This document shows positions 8,771 through 16,527 of a stretch of 64,000 nucleotides of DNA, piece by piece. Source of the DNA: Nocardia niwae NBRC 108934 = DSM 45340 (GTDB taxonomy: Bacteria > Actinomycetota > Actinomycetes > Mycobacteriales > Mycobacteriaceae); NCBI RefSeq assembly GCF_001613465.1, contig NZ_BDCK01000003.1, forward strand, positions 62,001 to 126,000, in the 5' to 3' direction. The position numbers and the translations under genes were made by a program. The notes under the pieces were generated by a model. That model saw nothing but the letters and a program-made list of their open reading frames with translations, had not been told where the DNA came from and did no database searches. Position 1 is the stretch's first letter. Each line of letters opens with the position of its first letter.

Positions 8771-9445
8771 ATGTTCAGCAAACTCGCCAAGGTGGCCAAC
8801 GCCGCCTTCGCCGTCGCCCTGGGCGCGGCGCTGCTCGGCACGGGCGCAGGGGCCGCTAATGCCGACCCGGGCCCGCCGGTCTTGGGCGGTGGATCCGGCA
8901 TCATCATCGACAACCAATTCGAGTGCACGGTCACGACTGTCGGCCACGACAACGCGGGACGTCTGGTCGGCCTGACCGCGGGCCACTGCGGCGACCCGGG
9001 CGCACAGGTCTACGCCGAAGCCGATCGGGGCGCGGGCGTGATCGGCCGGTTCGCCTACTCCAACCACGACCTCGACTACGCCGTCATCCAGTTCGATCCG
9101 GGCAAGATCACGCCGGTGAACCGGGTCGGCAACGTCACCATCACCGGTCTCGGGGCGCCGGCCAACTTCCCGCAGATCGTGTGCAAGGAAGGGCGCACCA
9201 CCGGCAACACCTGCGGTATCGCCTGGGGTGACGTCTTCAGGACGAACGTCGAGACCTGGAGCCAGATGTGCGTGGTGGAAGGCGACTCCGGCGCACCGGT
9301 GGTCGTCGGGACGACGCTGGTCGGCATGGTGAACGCCTACCTGGCCATCGCATGCTTCGGCCCTGAGGTCGGTACCAACATGAGCTCGATCGTGGCCGAC
9401 ATCAACGCGCGCGGCGGCGTCGGCGCGGGCTACATCCCGATCTGA
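8771..9445 (+). CDS. Secreted S1-family serine protease (chymotrypsin fold)
   Basis: Secreted trypsin-like protease of about 224 residues. The start ATG 8771 gives a clean signal peptide (MFSKLAKVANAAFAVALGAA, cleavage after ANA before DPG); GTG 8726 would add 15 residues without improving it. The catalytic triad is visible: His72 in TAGHC, Asp102 in HDLDYAV and Ser173 in GDSGAP. Four cysteines downstream could form two disulfides. The size and layout resemble actinobacterial proteases of the streptogrisin/alpha-lytic type, but without a long pro-region. A 12-bp hairpin follows the gene. Substrate is unknown. Confidence 0.85.
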   Translation: MFSKLAKVANAAFAVALGAALLGTGAGAANADPGPPVLGGGSGIIIDNQFECTVTTVGHDNAGRLVGLTAGHCGDPGAQVYAEADRGAGVIGRFAYSNHDLDYAVIQFDPGKITPVNRVGNVTITGLGAPANFPQIVCKEGRTTGNTCGIAWGDVFRTNVETWSQMCVVEGDSGAPVVVGTTLVGMVNAYLAIACFGPEVGTNMSSIVADINARGGVGAGYIPI

Positions 9446-9463
9446 TCGGACGACGCCCGCGAC

Positions 9464-9500
9464 GAGCGGCCCGGAGGGAAGCGATCCATCCGGGCCGCTC
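9464..9500. terminator. Bidirectional hairpin terminator between convergent genes
   Basis: GAGCGGCCCGGA (9464-9475) pairs perfectly with TCCGGGCCGCTC (9489-9500) across a 13-base loop. It sits just after the protease stop and overlaps the stop codon of the MFS gene on the other strand, so it can serve both. Only a weak T-rich tract follows. Confidence 0.65.
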
Positions 9501-10950
9501 ATTGTTCGTTCAGGGCCGGTGCGACCGCGGGCCCCGCGACGCCGCACTGCGGCATGCAGTCGACGCTGTCCAACCTGGGTGCCCGCCGCACCGGACGCAG
9601 CAGCACGGCGGCGAGCGCCGCGCCGGTCACCAGCAATCCGGCACACAGCCACATCGCGGTGCCGAAGCCGTCGTCGAACGCCGCCGGGTCGCCCAGCGCA
9701 CCCGAGATGCCGACGAGCCCGGGCAGCGTCGCCACCGCGAGCAGTTGCGCGGTGCGCGCGACGGCGTTGTTGACGCCCGAGGCGATGCCCGCCTCGCTCG
9801 CCGGCACCGCGCCGAGCACCGCACCGGTGAGCGGCGCGACCAGCGCCGCGAGCCCCAGCCCGAAGATCACGACACCCGGCAGCACGTCGGTCAGATACAC
9901 GGTGTCCGGGCCGATGCGCAGCAGCAGCACCAGACCCGCCGCCGCCAGCAGCGGTCCGGCGGTCATCGGGATGCGCGGCCCGTGCTTCTGCGCCCAGCGC
10001 CCGGCGGGCGCCGAAAACGCCAGCATGATCAGCGTGACCGGCACGGTGGCGACGCCGGACATCAGCGGCGAGTACCCCGCTACCAATTGCAGTTCCAGCA
10101 CCAGCAAGAAGAAGACGCCACCGAGCGCGGCGTAGACCGCGAGCGTCACGAGATTCGCGGCGGTGAACACCCGCGAGGCGAACAGCGCGGGCGGTACCAG
10201 CGGGTGGTCGCTGCGCAGCTCGATCACGACGAAGGCCCCGAGCAGCACGACACCGGCCACGACGAGCGAAGGCATGCCGTCGATCAGTCCGAGGGTCAGC
10301 GCACCGAGCGCCAGCGCCACCACCAGTGCGCCGGGCACGTCGAGCTGGGCGGCGGCGTCGGGATCGCGGCTCTCCGGCACGTGCCGCAGCGCGACCAGCA
10401 CGACGACGAGGGTCAGCGGAACATTGAGGAAGAAGATGGACCGCCAGCCCGCGAACTCGATCAGCCAGCCGCCGAGGAACGGCCCGAGCGCGCCCGCCAC
10501 ACCACCGAAACCGGACCACAGGCCGATCGCCGCGCCTTGATCGCGCCGATCGATGGACGAGGAGATCAGGGCCAAGCTGCCCGGCGTGAGCATCGCGCCC
10601 GCTACGCCCTGCAGGATCCGGGCCGCGACCAGCATCTCGATCGTCGTCGCGACGCCGCACAGCACCGAGGCGAGCGCGAAGGCCACGGTTCCCCAGACGA
10701 ACACCCGTCGCCGGCCGAGTTTGTCGCCGAGCGAGCCGCCGAGCAGGATGAACGAGGCGAGAGTCAGGGTGTAGCCGTTCAGCGTCCATTGCAGCCCGGC
10801 GACGTCCGTCTCCAGCGATTCACCGATACGCGGCAGCGCGATGTTCACGACCGTCGCGTCGAGCGAGGCGACCGACGAGCCGAGGATGGTGGCCAGCAGG
10901 ATCCAGCGCCCGGTGCCGGAGCGCAGCCGCGGTAGCTCGGTGGTACTCAC
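9499..10950 (-). CDS. MFS drug/proton antiporter, DHA2 (EmrB/QacA) family
   Basis: Integral membrane exporter of 483 residues, the usual length for 14-helix DHA2 transporters. Helix 1 carries ATILGSSVASLDATVVNIAL and the loop between helices 2 and 3 carries motif A (GGSLGDKLGRRRVF). The motif-C region GGVAGALGPFLGGWLIE marks an antiporter. The start is GTG 10948-10950 without a strong ribosome binding site. It is convergent with the S1 protease gene. Related proteins export drugs or lipids; the substrate cannot be inferred. Confidence 0.85.
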   Translation of the reverse strand: MSTTELPRLRSGTGRWILLATILGSSVASLDATVVNIALPRIGESLETDVAGLQWTLNGYTLTLASFILLGGSLGDKLGRRRVFVWGTVAFALASVLCGVATTIEMLVAARILQGVAGAMLTPGSLALISSSIDRRDQGAAIGLWSGFGGVAGALGPFLGGWLIEFAGWRSIFFLNVPLTLVVVLVALRHVPESRDPDAAAQLDVPGALVVALALGALTLGLIDGMPSLVVAGVVLLGAFVVIELRSDHPLVPPALFASRVFTAANLVTLAVYAALGGVFFLLVLELQLVAGYSPLMSGVATVPVTLIMLAFSAPAGRWAQKHGPRIPMTAGPLLAAAGLVLLLRIGPDTVYLTDVLPGVVIFGLGLAALVAPLTGAVLGAVPASEAGIASGVNNAVARTAQLLAVATLPGLVGISGALGDPAAFDDGFGTAMWLCAGLLVTGAALAAVLLRPVRRAPRLDSVDCMPQCGVAGPAVAPALNEQ

Positions 10951-10990
10951 CAGCCCAACCTAGCTGGCCGCAGGTGGTGGGAAGTCCCGG

Positions 10991-11614
10991 TCAGAGTTCC
11001 TGTACGCAGACGACGAAGCGGCGCTTGTCGTAGACGTATCCGGTGCCGCTGCCGCAGACGCTGACGTCATCGGCCCCCTGCTGGATCTTGACCACCTTCA
11101 CGCCCTTCGAGGGGGACGAACCGGCGCAGTCGATGCGCTTGGGGTCGTCACCGCCGACATCCATGCAGCCGCCGACCACCCAGTCGATGTCCAGGCACAG
11201 CGCGCCCTGTTCGATGCCGTTGATGGTCTCCGCGTAGTAGTTGTCGGCGTCGCTGCTGCACTGCGAGCTCTTGGACTTCTTGTCGATCACCTTGTAGTTC
11301 GACTCGCGGCTGCCACACGACGCCTTCTCGATGGTGGCGTTGGTGGTGGTGCCGCCGAGTTTCACGCAATCGTTGACGTTCGCGTCGAAGTCGGTGCTGC
11401 CGCTCGGCTTGCTCGTGGTCGGCTTGCTGGTGCTCGGCGTCGGCCTGCCGGAGGAGGGCTTCGGCGTGCTGGTCACCGATATCGCGTCGATCGTCCCGTC
11501 CACGGCGGGCTGGGCCGTACCGCTGACCGTGGAACTGCAGCCGACCAGCGACAACCCTGCCGCGATGGCGAATCCGGCGAAGGCGAGACGCCCCCAGGCC
11601 AGTTGACGAGACAC
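10991..11614 (-). CDS. Secreted lipoprotein, LppU-like
   Basis: Putative lipoprotein of 207 residues. The lipobox LVGC is at about residues 23-26 after a basic N-terminus and a hydrophobic core. A Ser/Thr/Pro/Lys-rich linker (about residues 50-73) leads to a domain of about 130 residues with eight cysteines, including NDCVKLGG, ASCGSR, ALCLDIDWVVGGCMDVGG and FVVCVQEL. This pattern resembles the LppU-type lipoproteins of mycobacteria and nocardiae, whose function is unknown. The start is GTG 11614 with ribosome binding site GGGAGGA six bases upstream. Confidence 0.7.
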   Translation of the reverse strand: MSRQLAWGRLAFAGFAIAAGLSLVGCSSTVSGTAQPAVDGTIDAISVTSTPKPSSGRPTPSTSKPTTSKPSGSTDFDANVNDCVKLGGTTTNATIEKASCGSRESNYKVIDKKSKSSQCSSDADNYYAETINGIEQGALCLDIDWVVGGCMDVGGDDPKRIDCAGSSPSKGVKVVKIQQGADDVSVCGSGTGYVYDKRRFVVCVQEL

Positions 11615-11802
11615 GTACAGTCCTCCCGAGCTGTAACGCCGGCGAACTCACGCCCCCGTAATCCGAAGTTGCCATGGCTGCGCTTGAAATATCACGCCAT
11701 GAATACACCATGGAGCGAGCGCGCGTCGAGCCGGAGACGGAAAACGACCGACGCCAACGGGTCTGGGTATGGTGGGTTTTCTGGTGTGAGAGGAGCCCCC
11801 GG

Positions 11803-12312
11803 GTGAAGCTGATCAGCGCAATCGTGTGTTCGACCGCCGCGATCGGAGGCTCTCTCGTCGTCCCGGGGGTGGCTTCCGCCACCGAAGTGCACTGCCGATC
11901 CGAACACGGGACCGACGTCACCGTCATCGACGGGGAGACGGCCTGCCGCGCGGCGACCGAGGGCCTCGGCGTGGCCAGGGCCAGTGGGATCGATGGCGTC
12001 GGCTACGCCAACGCGACCTCGGGCGCGACAGCCATCGGCATCGGCGCGGCGGGAGGCGTCGGCGCGAGCGAGGGCGCGGGCGGAGTTCCGGTGGCGGTCG
12101 GCTTCGGCCCCGACGCCGTCGCGCTGACCTCGACCGCCGACGAGCCGGGGACGCGGACGTTCGCGATCTCCATCGCGCTCGAAGGGTCGAGGGCGGGAGT
12201 GGAAACCGCCGAACAGGCGGTGGTCTGCCTGGGCGTGGCAGCCTTCGCGTGGAACGCCGACAGCGGCGAAGCGTGCTTGGCCACCCCTTTTGGGCTCTGG
12301 CAGACCCACTGA
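11803..12312 (+). CDS. Secreted protein of unknown function, DUF6764-like
   Basis: Exported 169-residue protein. I start at GTG 11803, which has a ribosome binding site (GAGAGGAG at 11787-11794) and gives a signal peptide ending ASA before TEVHC; the longer reading from 11674 has no signal peptide. The mature part is rich in Gly, Ala and Val (GVGYANATSGATAIGIGAAG) with four cysteines. It resembles a group of small secreted proteins common in Nocardia, from memory DUF6764. No function is known. It is transcribed toward the serine hydrolase gene. Confidence 0.6.
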   Translation: MKLISAIVCSTAAIGGSLVVPGVASATEVHCRSEHGTDVTVIDGETACRAATEGLGVARASGIDGVGYANATSGATAIGIGAAGGVGASEGAGGVPVAVGFGPDAVALTSTADEPGTRTFAISIALEGSRAGVETAEQAVVCLGVAAFAWNADSGEACLATPFGLWQTH

Positions 12313-12363
12313 ACGGGTTACCCTGGTTGACCAGCCCGGATACGGCGGTCAGGAGGTGACCCC

Positions 12364-13662
12364 ATGGTTTCGGCAATGGCGGCGGACGACTTCGAGCCTG
12401 CCGATTCGGCCCGCGAGAAACTGTCGGCACCGCACGAGATGCTGGTCGACCCGCGTTTCATCCGGCTTGCCGATCAGTTCTTCGGCCTGTTCGCGCAGCC
12501 CGCGCGCGGTGGCGGCGCGCTCGCGGTCTACCTCGACGGTAAGCCCGTGGTCGACATCTGGGCCGGCTGGGCGGACAAGGAGCGGCGCTGGAACGGCGAC
12601 ACCGTCGCGCTGACCTTCTCCACCGGCAAGGGCGTGGCCTCGACCGTCGTGCACCGCGTGGCCGAACAGGGTCTGATCTCCTACGACACGCCGATGGCCG
12701 AGTACTGGCCGGAGTTCGCCGCGCACGGCAAGGACGACATCACGGTCCGCGACGTGCTCTGCCACCGCGCCGGCTTGCACCGGGTGCGCGGCCTGGTCCC
12801 CGGCCGCGAAGGCATCCTGAACTACGAGGCCGTGGTCCGGGCGCTGGCCGACAGCCCGCCGGACCCCCGGCGCATCCGCACCTCCGGCTATCACGCGATC
12901 ACCTTCGGCTGGCTGGTCGCCGAACTCGTGCAGCGGGCGACGGGCAGGTCGTTCACCGAGGTGCTGCGCACCGAGATCGCCGAGCCGCTCGGTCTGGACG
13001 AGTACTGGTTCCGCGTCCCGGAAACCGAACGACATCGGATCGCCAAGATCTTCCGGCCGCTCGGTCCGCCCGGCGTCCGCTGGAACACCGCCTCCTCCGT
13101 GCTGTCCTGGGTGCGGCCGGTGCGCGGGCTCGCCGAGGCGGGCATGCCCGAGAGTTTCGACGAGCTGGTCCGCGATCCCCGGGTGCACGACTCGGTGATG
13201 CCGGGCTGGAACGGAGTGTTCTCGGCCCGCGCCCTCGCGCGGATGTACGGCGCGCTGGCCAACGGCGGGGTGGTCTACGCGGCCGGGTCGAGACAGGACG
13301 TGCACGGTTTCGGCGCGCCCGGACCCGAGCAGGCCGTGCGGCTCCTCGAGCCCGCGACGATCGCGACCATCGCCGAGGTCCAGCCCACCCACAGTCGCGA
13401 CTACGTACTCGGTCTGCCGATCCACTTCACCCTCGGCTATCACCGCCCGGTGCTGATGTCCAAGCAGCAGCCGCGAAACGCGTTCGGCCATTACGGCGTC
13501 GGCGGCTCCGGTGCGTACGCCGACCCGGATCTCGGCATGTCGATCGCGTTCGTGACCAATGGCCTCGGCAGCATGGTGACCGCGCTCGGCGACGCGAGGC
13601 TGGCGCGGCTGGCCGCGACCGCGCAGGCCACGGTGCGCAAACACAAGCAGGCGGCGAGTTAG
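12364..13662 (+). CDS. Serine hydrolase of the beta-lactamase / EstB esterase family
   Basis: A 432-residue protein with the class C beta-lactamase / penicillin-binding fold. Ser86-Thr-Gly-Lys89 is the SxxK nucleophile motif, Tyr176-His-Ala takes the YxN place, and His376-Tyr-Gly the KTG place. The HxG replacement points to an esterase/peptidase such as EstB rather than a true beta-lactamase. No signal peptide is seen, so it is probably cytoplasmic. ATG 12364 is preceded by the strong site AGGAGGTGA. Related mycobacterial proteins (LipD/LipE/LipL group) are lipid esterases; the substrate here is unknown. Confidence 0.82.
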   Translation: MVSAMAADDFEPADSAREKLSAPHEMLVDPRFIRLADQFFGLFAQPARGGGALAVYLDGKPVVDIWAGWADKERRWNGDTVALTFSTGKGVASTVVHRVAEQGLISYDTPMAEYWPEFAAHGKDDITVRDVLCHRAGLHRVRGLVPGREGILNYEAVVRALADSPPDPRRIRTSGYHAITFGWLVAELVQRATGRSFTEVLRTEIAEPLGLDEYWFRVPETERHRIAKIFRPLGPPGVRWNTASSVLSWVRPVRGLAEAGMPESFDELVRDPRVHDSVMPGWNGVFSARALARMYGALANGGVVYAAGSRQDVHGFGAPGPEQAVRLLEPATIATIAEVQPTHSRDYVLGLPIHFTLGYHRPVLMSKQQPRNAFGHYGVGGSGAYADPDLGMSIAFVTNGLGSMVTALGDARLARLAATAQATVRKHKQAAS

Positions 13663-13688
13663 CGTCGAACCGCTCCGGGGGCGACTTC

Positions 13689-15071
13689 GTGTTTCTCGGT
13701 ATGAACCTGCGGATGCTGGAAGCCCAGGCGGGCGCCGGACCTCGTGTGCCGCGCTCGACGGCACTGCACGCCGCAGCCGCCGGCATCGATTTCGACCGGT
13801 ATTTCCGGTGGCGAAGGGCGCGCGAGGGCGACCCGTTCTACGTGCGCTTTCCCGGCTTCGGCGCGGTGTTGTTCACCGGGACGGCCGCCGGCGCCCGCGA
13901 GATGTTCCGGTCGCCGGTGGAGTTCTCCGAACCGCCACGACCGAATCCGATCGAGCCGATGGTCGGCGCCGCGTCGTTGATCCTGGTTTCGGGCGAGCGC
14001 CACCGTCGCGACCGCGCGCTGCTCGCGCCCGCCTTCCACAGCGCCCGGATACGGGAGTACGGCGCGCTGATCCGGGAAGCCACCCTCCGCGAGATGGCGG
14101 GGGAAAGCGGCCAGGCGTGGGTGACGGGCGCGCGCGTCGATGCGCGAGCGGCGGCACGCGCGCTCACGCTGCGGGTGATCACGACGGCGGTGTTCGGCGT
14201 GCGCGACCAGGAGCGGCAAGCGCAGTACACCGCCGCGGTGACGGACTTCATCACCGCGTTCTCCGGACCGTTGCTCCTGCTGCCCGCGCTGCGCCGCGGA
14301 CTGCGCGGACACGGCCCGTGGGACCGGTTCCGCGCCGCCCGCGACCGGCTGGATCGGTTGATCCGAGCCGACATCGCGCGCAGGCGCGGTCACATCGCCG
14401 CGGAACCCGCCGACGTGCTCGACGTGTTGCTGTCGGCGGATCGGGGCGACACCGACGACGAACTGTGCGAGCAGATCCGCACCTTGCTGGTCGCCGGGCA
14501 CGAGACCACCGCGACCACGCTGGTCTGGGCGCTGTTCCGGCTGCACCGCGCACCGGAGGCCTTGGCCCGCCTGCGGCGGGAACTGCGCGCCGCGGGCCGG
14601 GACGCGAGCCCTGCGGAGTTGGCCGCACTGCCGTATCTGGACGCGGTCTGCCAGGAGACGCTGCGGCTGCATCCGCCGGTGCCGATCGTGCTGCGCCGCC
14701 TGACCGAGCCCTTCGCGCTGCGCGGCGTGGCGCTCGCGCCGGGGGACACGATGGGGATCGCGGTGCCGTTGCTGCACTCCGACCCTGAGGTGTGGCCGGA
14801 TCCGCGGCGCTTCGATCCCGGCCGCTTCACCGGGCGCCGCTACCGGCCGTTCGAGTTCGCCCCGTTCGGCGGCGGCCATCGGCGCTGTGTGGGCGCGGCA
14901 CTCGCGGACTACGAACTACGGGTCGCGCTGGCCACGATCCTCGGGCGGGTACACCTGCGACCGGCGCCGCGGTACGCGCGTGGGAGCGTCCCGCGCTCGG
15001 TGCCGCACAACATCGCGACCGGTCCGCGTCGCCCGATTTCGTTCGACGTGATCAGTGAGCTTCATCACTAA
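13689..15071 (+). CDS. Cytochrome P450
   Basis: Heme mono-oxygenase of about 460 residues. The oxygen-binding I-helix motif is AGHETT (269-274), the ExxR motif is ETLR (Glu323-Arg326) and the heme-ligand loop is FAPFGGGHRRCVG with Cys400. There is no membrane anchor, as usual in bacteria. GTG 13689 and ATG 13701 are both possible starts and neither has a strong ribosome binding site. No ferredoxin or reductase gene is adjacent, so electrons must come from elsewhere. The I-helix and heme loop resemble the CYP132/CYP136-like group, but substrate and subfamily are not assignable by eye. Confidence 0.88.
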   Translation: MFLGMNLRMLEAQAGAGPRVPRSTALHAAAAGIDFDRYFRWRRAREGDPFYVRFPGFGAVLFTGTAAGAREMFRSPVEFSEPPRPNPIEPMVGAASLILVSGERHRRDRALLAPAFHSARIREYGALIREATLREMAGESGQAWVTGARVDARAAARALTLRVITTAVFGVRDQERQAQYTAAVTDFITAFSGPLLLLPALRRGLRGHGPWDRFRAARDRLDRLIRADIARRRGHIAAEPADVLDVLLSADRGDTDDELCEQIRTLLVAGHETTATTLVWALFRLHRAPEALARLRRELRAAGRDASPAELAALPYLDAVCQETLRLHPPVPIVLRRLTEPFALRGVALAPGDTMGIAVPLLHSDPEVWPDPRRFDPGRFTGRRYRPFEFAPFGGGHRRCVGAALADYELRVALATILGRVHLRPAPRYARGSVPRSVPHNIATGPRRPISFDVISELHH

Positions 15072-15363
15072 CTGGTTTGGGGTGAACCAACTTTCGCCCA
15101 TCTCATCGCACCGGTCGGCCACCGCACGATCCGTCGTGACCGGGAGGTTTGCCCGCACCGATACCCAACCGGAGTGATTGTGACTCATGCCACAGTTGAT
15201 GCGGTATGCGCATCACTCTGAAACGCCGGTAGCTTCCGGCCGCGCCGGGACGGTAGGAATGGACGACGGGTCGGGCCGTCGATACCCGTGGGGCGCTCTT
15301 CTGGCTCCACGCTGAAATGAAAAATCTCGCTACGCGCGCCTACGCGTGCGCGCGAGAGATGGA
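15072..15363. other. Intergenic leader upstream of the L,D-transpeptidase gene
   Basis: The 292-base gap has no convincing gene. I looked for a c-di-AMP (ydaO) riboswitch, which precedes some actinobacterial cell-wall genes, and did not find its conserved blocks. Nothing else is recognised. Confidence 0.4.
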
Positions 15364-16278
15364 ATGGACGAGAAACCTATGCATGCCGCTTTGCACACCG
15401 GGTCGTTGCCTGCTCGCCGTAAGGGAGCTCGGCTGACCCGCCGGATGCGCGAGGGCGTCCTGCTGTCGGCCGCGATCGCGGCAGCCGGTGTTCTGCTCGT
15501 CGCGCCCGCACACGCCGAACCGATTCCAGGGATCGGCACCGGCTCGGCCGCCGCGGCCACCGAGCCCGAGCCGCAGGCGAACTTCGCCCCGCCCTCGATC
15601 AACATCGCCGACGGCGAGGTCGTCGGTGTCGCGCAGCCGATCATCATCACCTTCAAGGAGCCGGTGGCCGACCACGCCACCGCCGAGAAGGCCATCAAGA
15701 TCACCTCGTCGAACGCCGCTCCCGGCCACTTCTACTGGCGCGGCGACAAGCAGGTCCGCTGGCGGCCGGACGAGTTCTGGCCGGACAACACCGACGTGCA
15801 GGTGCAGGCGGGCGGCACCACCAGCTCGTTCCGCATCGGCGACGCCTTCGTGACCACCGCCGACGACACGACTCACACCATCACCATCACCCGCAACGGC
15901 GAGGTGGTGAAGGAGATGCCCACCTCGATGGGCAAGCCCAAGCACGAGACGCCGAACGGCACCTACATCGTCGGCGAGCAGCTGCGCAAGATGACCATGG
16001 ACTCGTCGACCTACGGCGTCCCGGTCACCGACCCCGAGGGCTACAAGCTCGAGGTCGAGTACGCCACCCGCATCTCCAACAGCGGCATCTTCGTACACGC
16101 GGCTCCGTGGTCGGTCGCCCAGCAGGGCGTCTCCAACGCCAGCCACGGCTGCCTGAACGTCAGCACGGAGGACGCCAAGTGGTTCTTCGAGAACGCGCGC
16201 CGCGGCGACCCGGTGATCGTGCAGAACACCCAGGGCGGCACGCTCAGCGCGAGTGACGGCCTCGGGGACTGGAACTGA
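15364..16278 (+). CDS. L,D-transpeptidase (YkuD domain), exported
   Basis: Peptidoglycan 3-3 cross-linking enzyme of about 304 residues. After a basic N-terminus and a hydrophobic segment ending at AHA/EP, a bacterial Ig-like domain (about residues 75-165) is followed by the YkuD catalytic domain. The active-site signature is visible as His245, then SHGCLN with Cys263. This layout matches mycobacterial LdtMt enzymes, which act outside the plasma membrane on tetrapeptide stems. The N-terminal start is uncertain: GTG 15346, ATG 15364 and ATG 15379 are in frame. It is monocistronic. Confidence 0.85.
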   Translation: MDEKPMHAALHTGSLPARRKGARLTRRMREGVLLSAAIAAAGVLLVAPAHAEPIPGIGTGSAAAATEPEPQANFAPPSINIADGEVVGVAQPIIITFKEPVADHATAEKAIKITSSNAAPGHFYWRGDKQVRWRPDEFWPDNTDVQVQAGGTTSSFRIGDAFVTTADDTTHTITITRNGEVVKEMPTSMGKPKHETPNGTYIVGEQLRKMTMDSSTYGVPVTDPEGYKLEVEYATRISNSGIFVHAAPWSVAQQGVSNASHGCLNVSTEDAKWFFENARRGDPVIVQNTQGGTLSASDGLGDWN

Positions 16279-16301
16279 CATCCGGTAACTCCCGACCGGC
16301 G

Positions 16302-16527
16302 CTCCGAGAGGCGCTGTCCAACCCGGACGCGAAACTGCGGGTGAGCACGCGCTCGCAGATCGCGGCCCTGCCGAAGCGGCTGGGCGCCACCACGTTGTAT
16401 GTCACCAGCGACCAGGTCGAAGCGATGACCATGGGTGATCGGGTGGCGGCGCCGGGCGAAGGCGAACTGCAGCAGATCGCCTGCCGCGCGTGCTCTACGA
16501 CGACCCGGTGAACACCTTCGTCACCAG
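16302..16527 (+). pseudogene. Remnant of a sugar-type ABC transporter ATPase (MalK/UgpC/SugC-like)
   Basis: The gap after the transpeptidase gene reads in one frame as LREALSNPDAKLRVSTRSQI, then a stretch including TTLYVTSDQVEAMTMGDRVA. This matches the D-loop to H-loop part of UgpC/MsmX-type ATPases (usually EPLSNLDAKLR and VTHDQVEAMTMGDR). The H-loop His is Ser, and a one-base loss near 16481-16483 shifts the frame before RVLYDDPVNTFV. Walker A, the signature motif and the C-terminal regulatory domain are all missing. It is a decayed fragment, running into the 3' end of the convergent peptidase gene. Confidence 0.75.

Noticed and set aside
8711..10789. A 692-codon minus-strand frame across the protease and MFS genes
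   Set aside because: It is an Arg/Ala-rich shadow in a high-GC genome; the true genes carry clear protease and transporter motifs.
15072..15363. Possible riboswitch before the L,D-transpeptidase gene
   Set aside because: The conserved blocks of the c-di-AMP riboswitch were not found and no other class fits.
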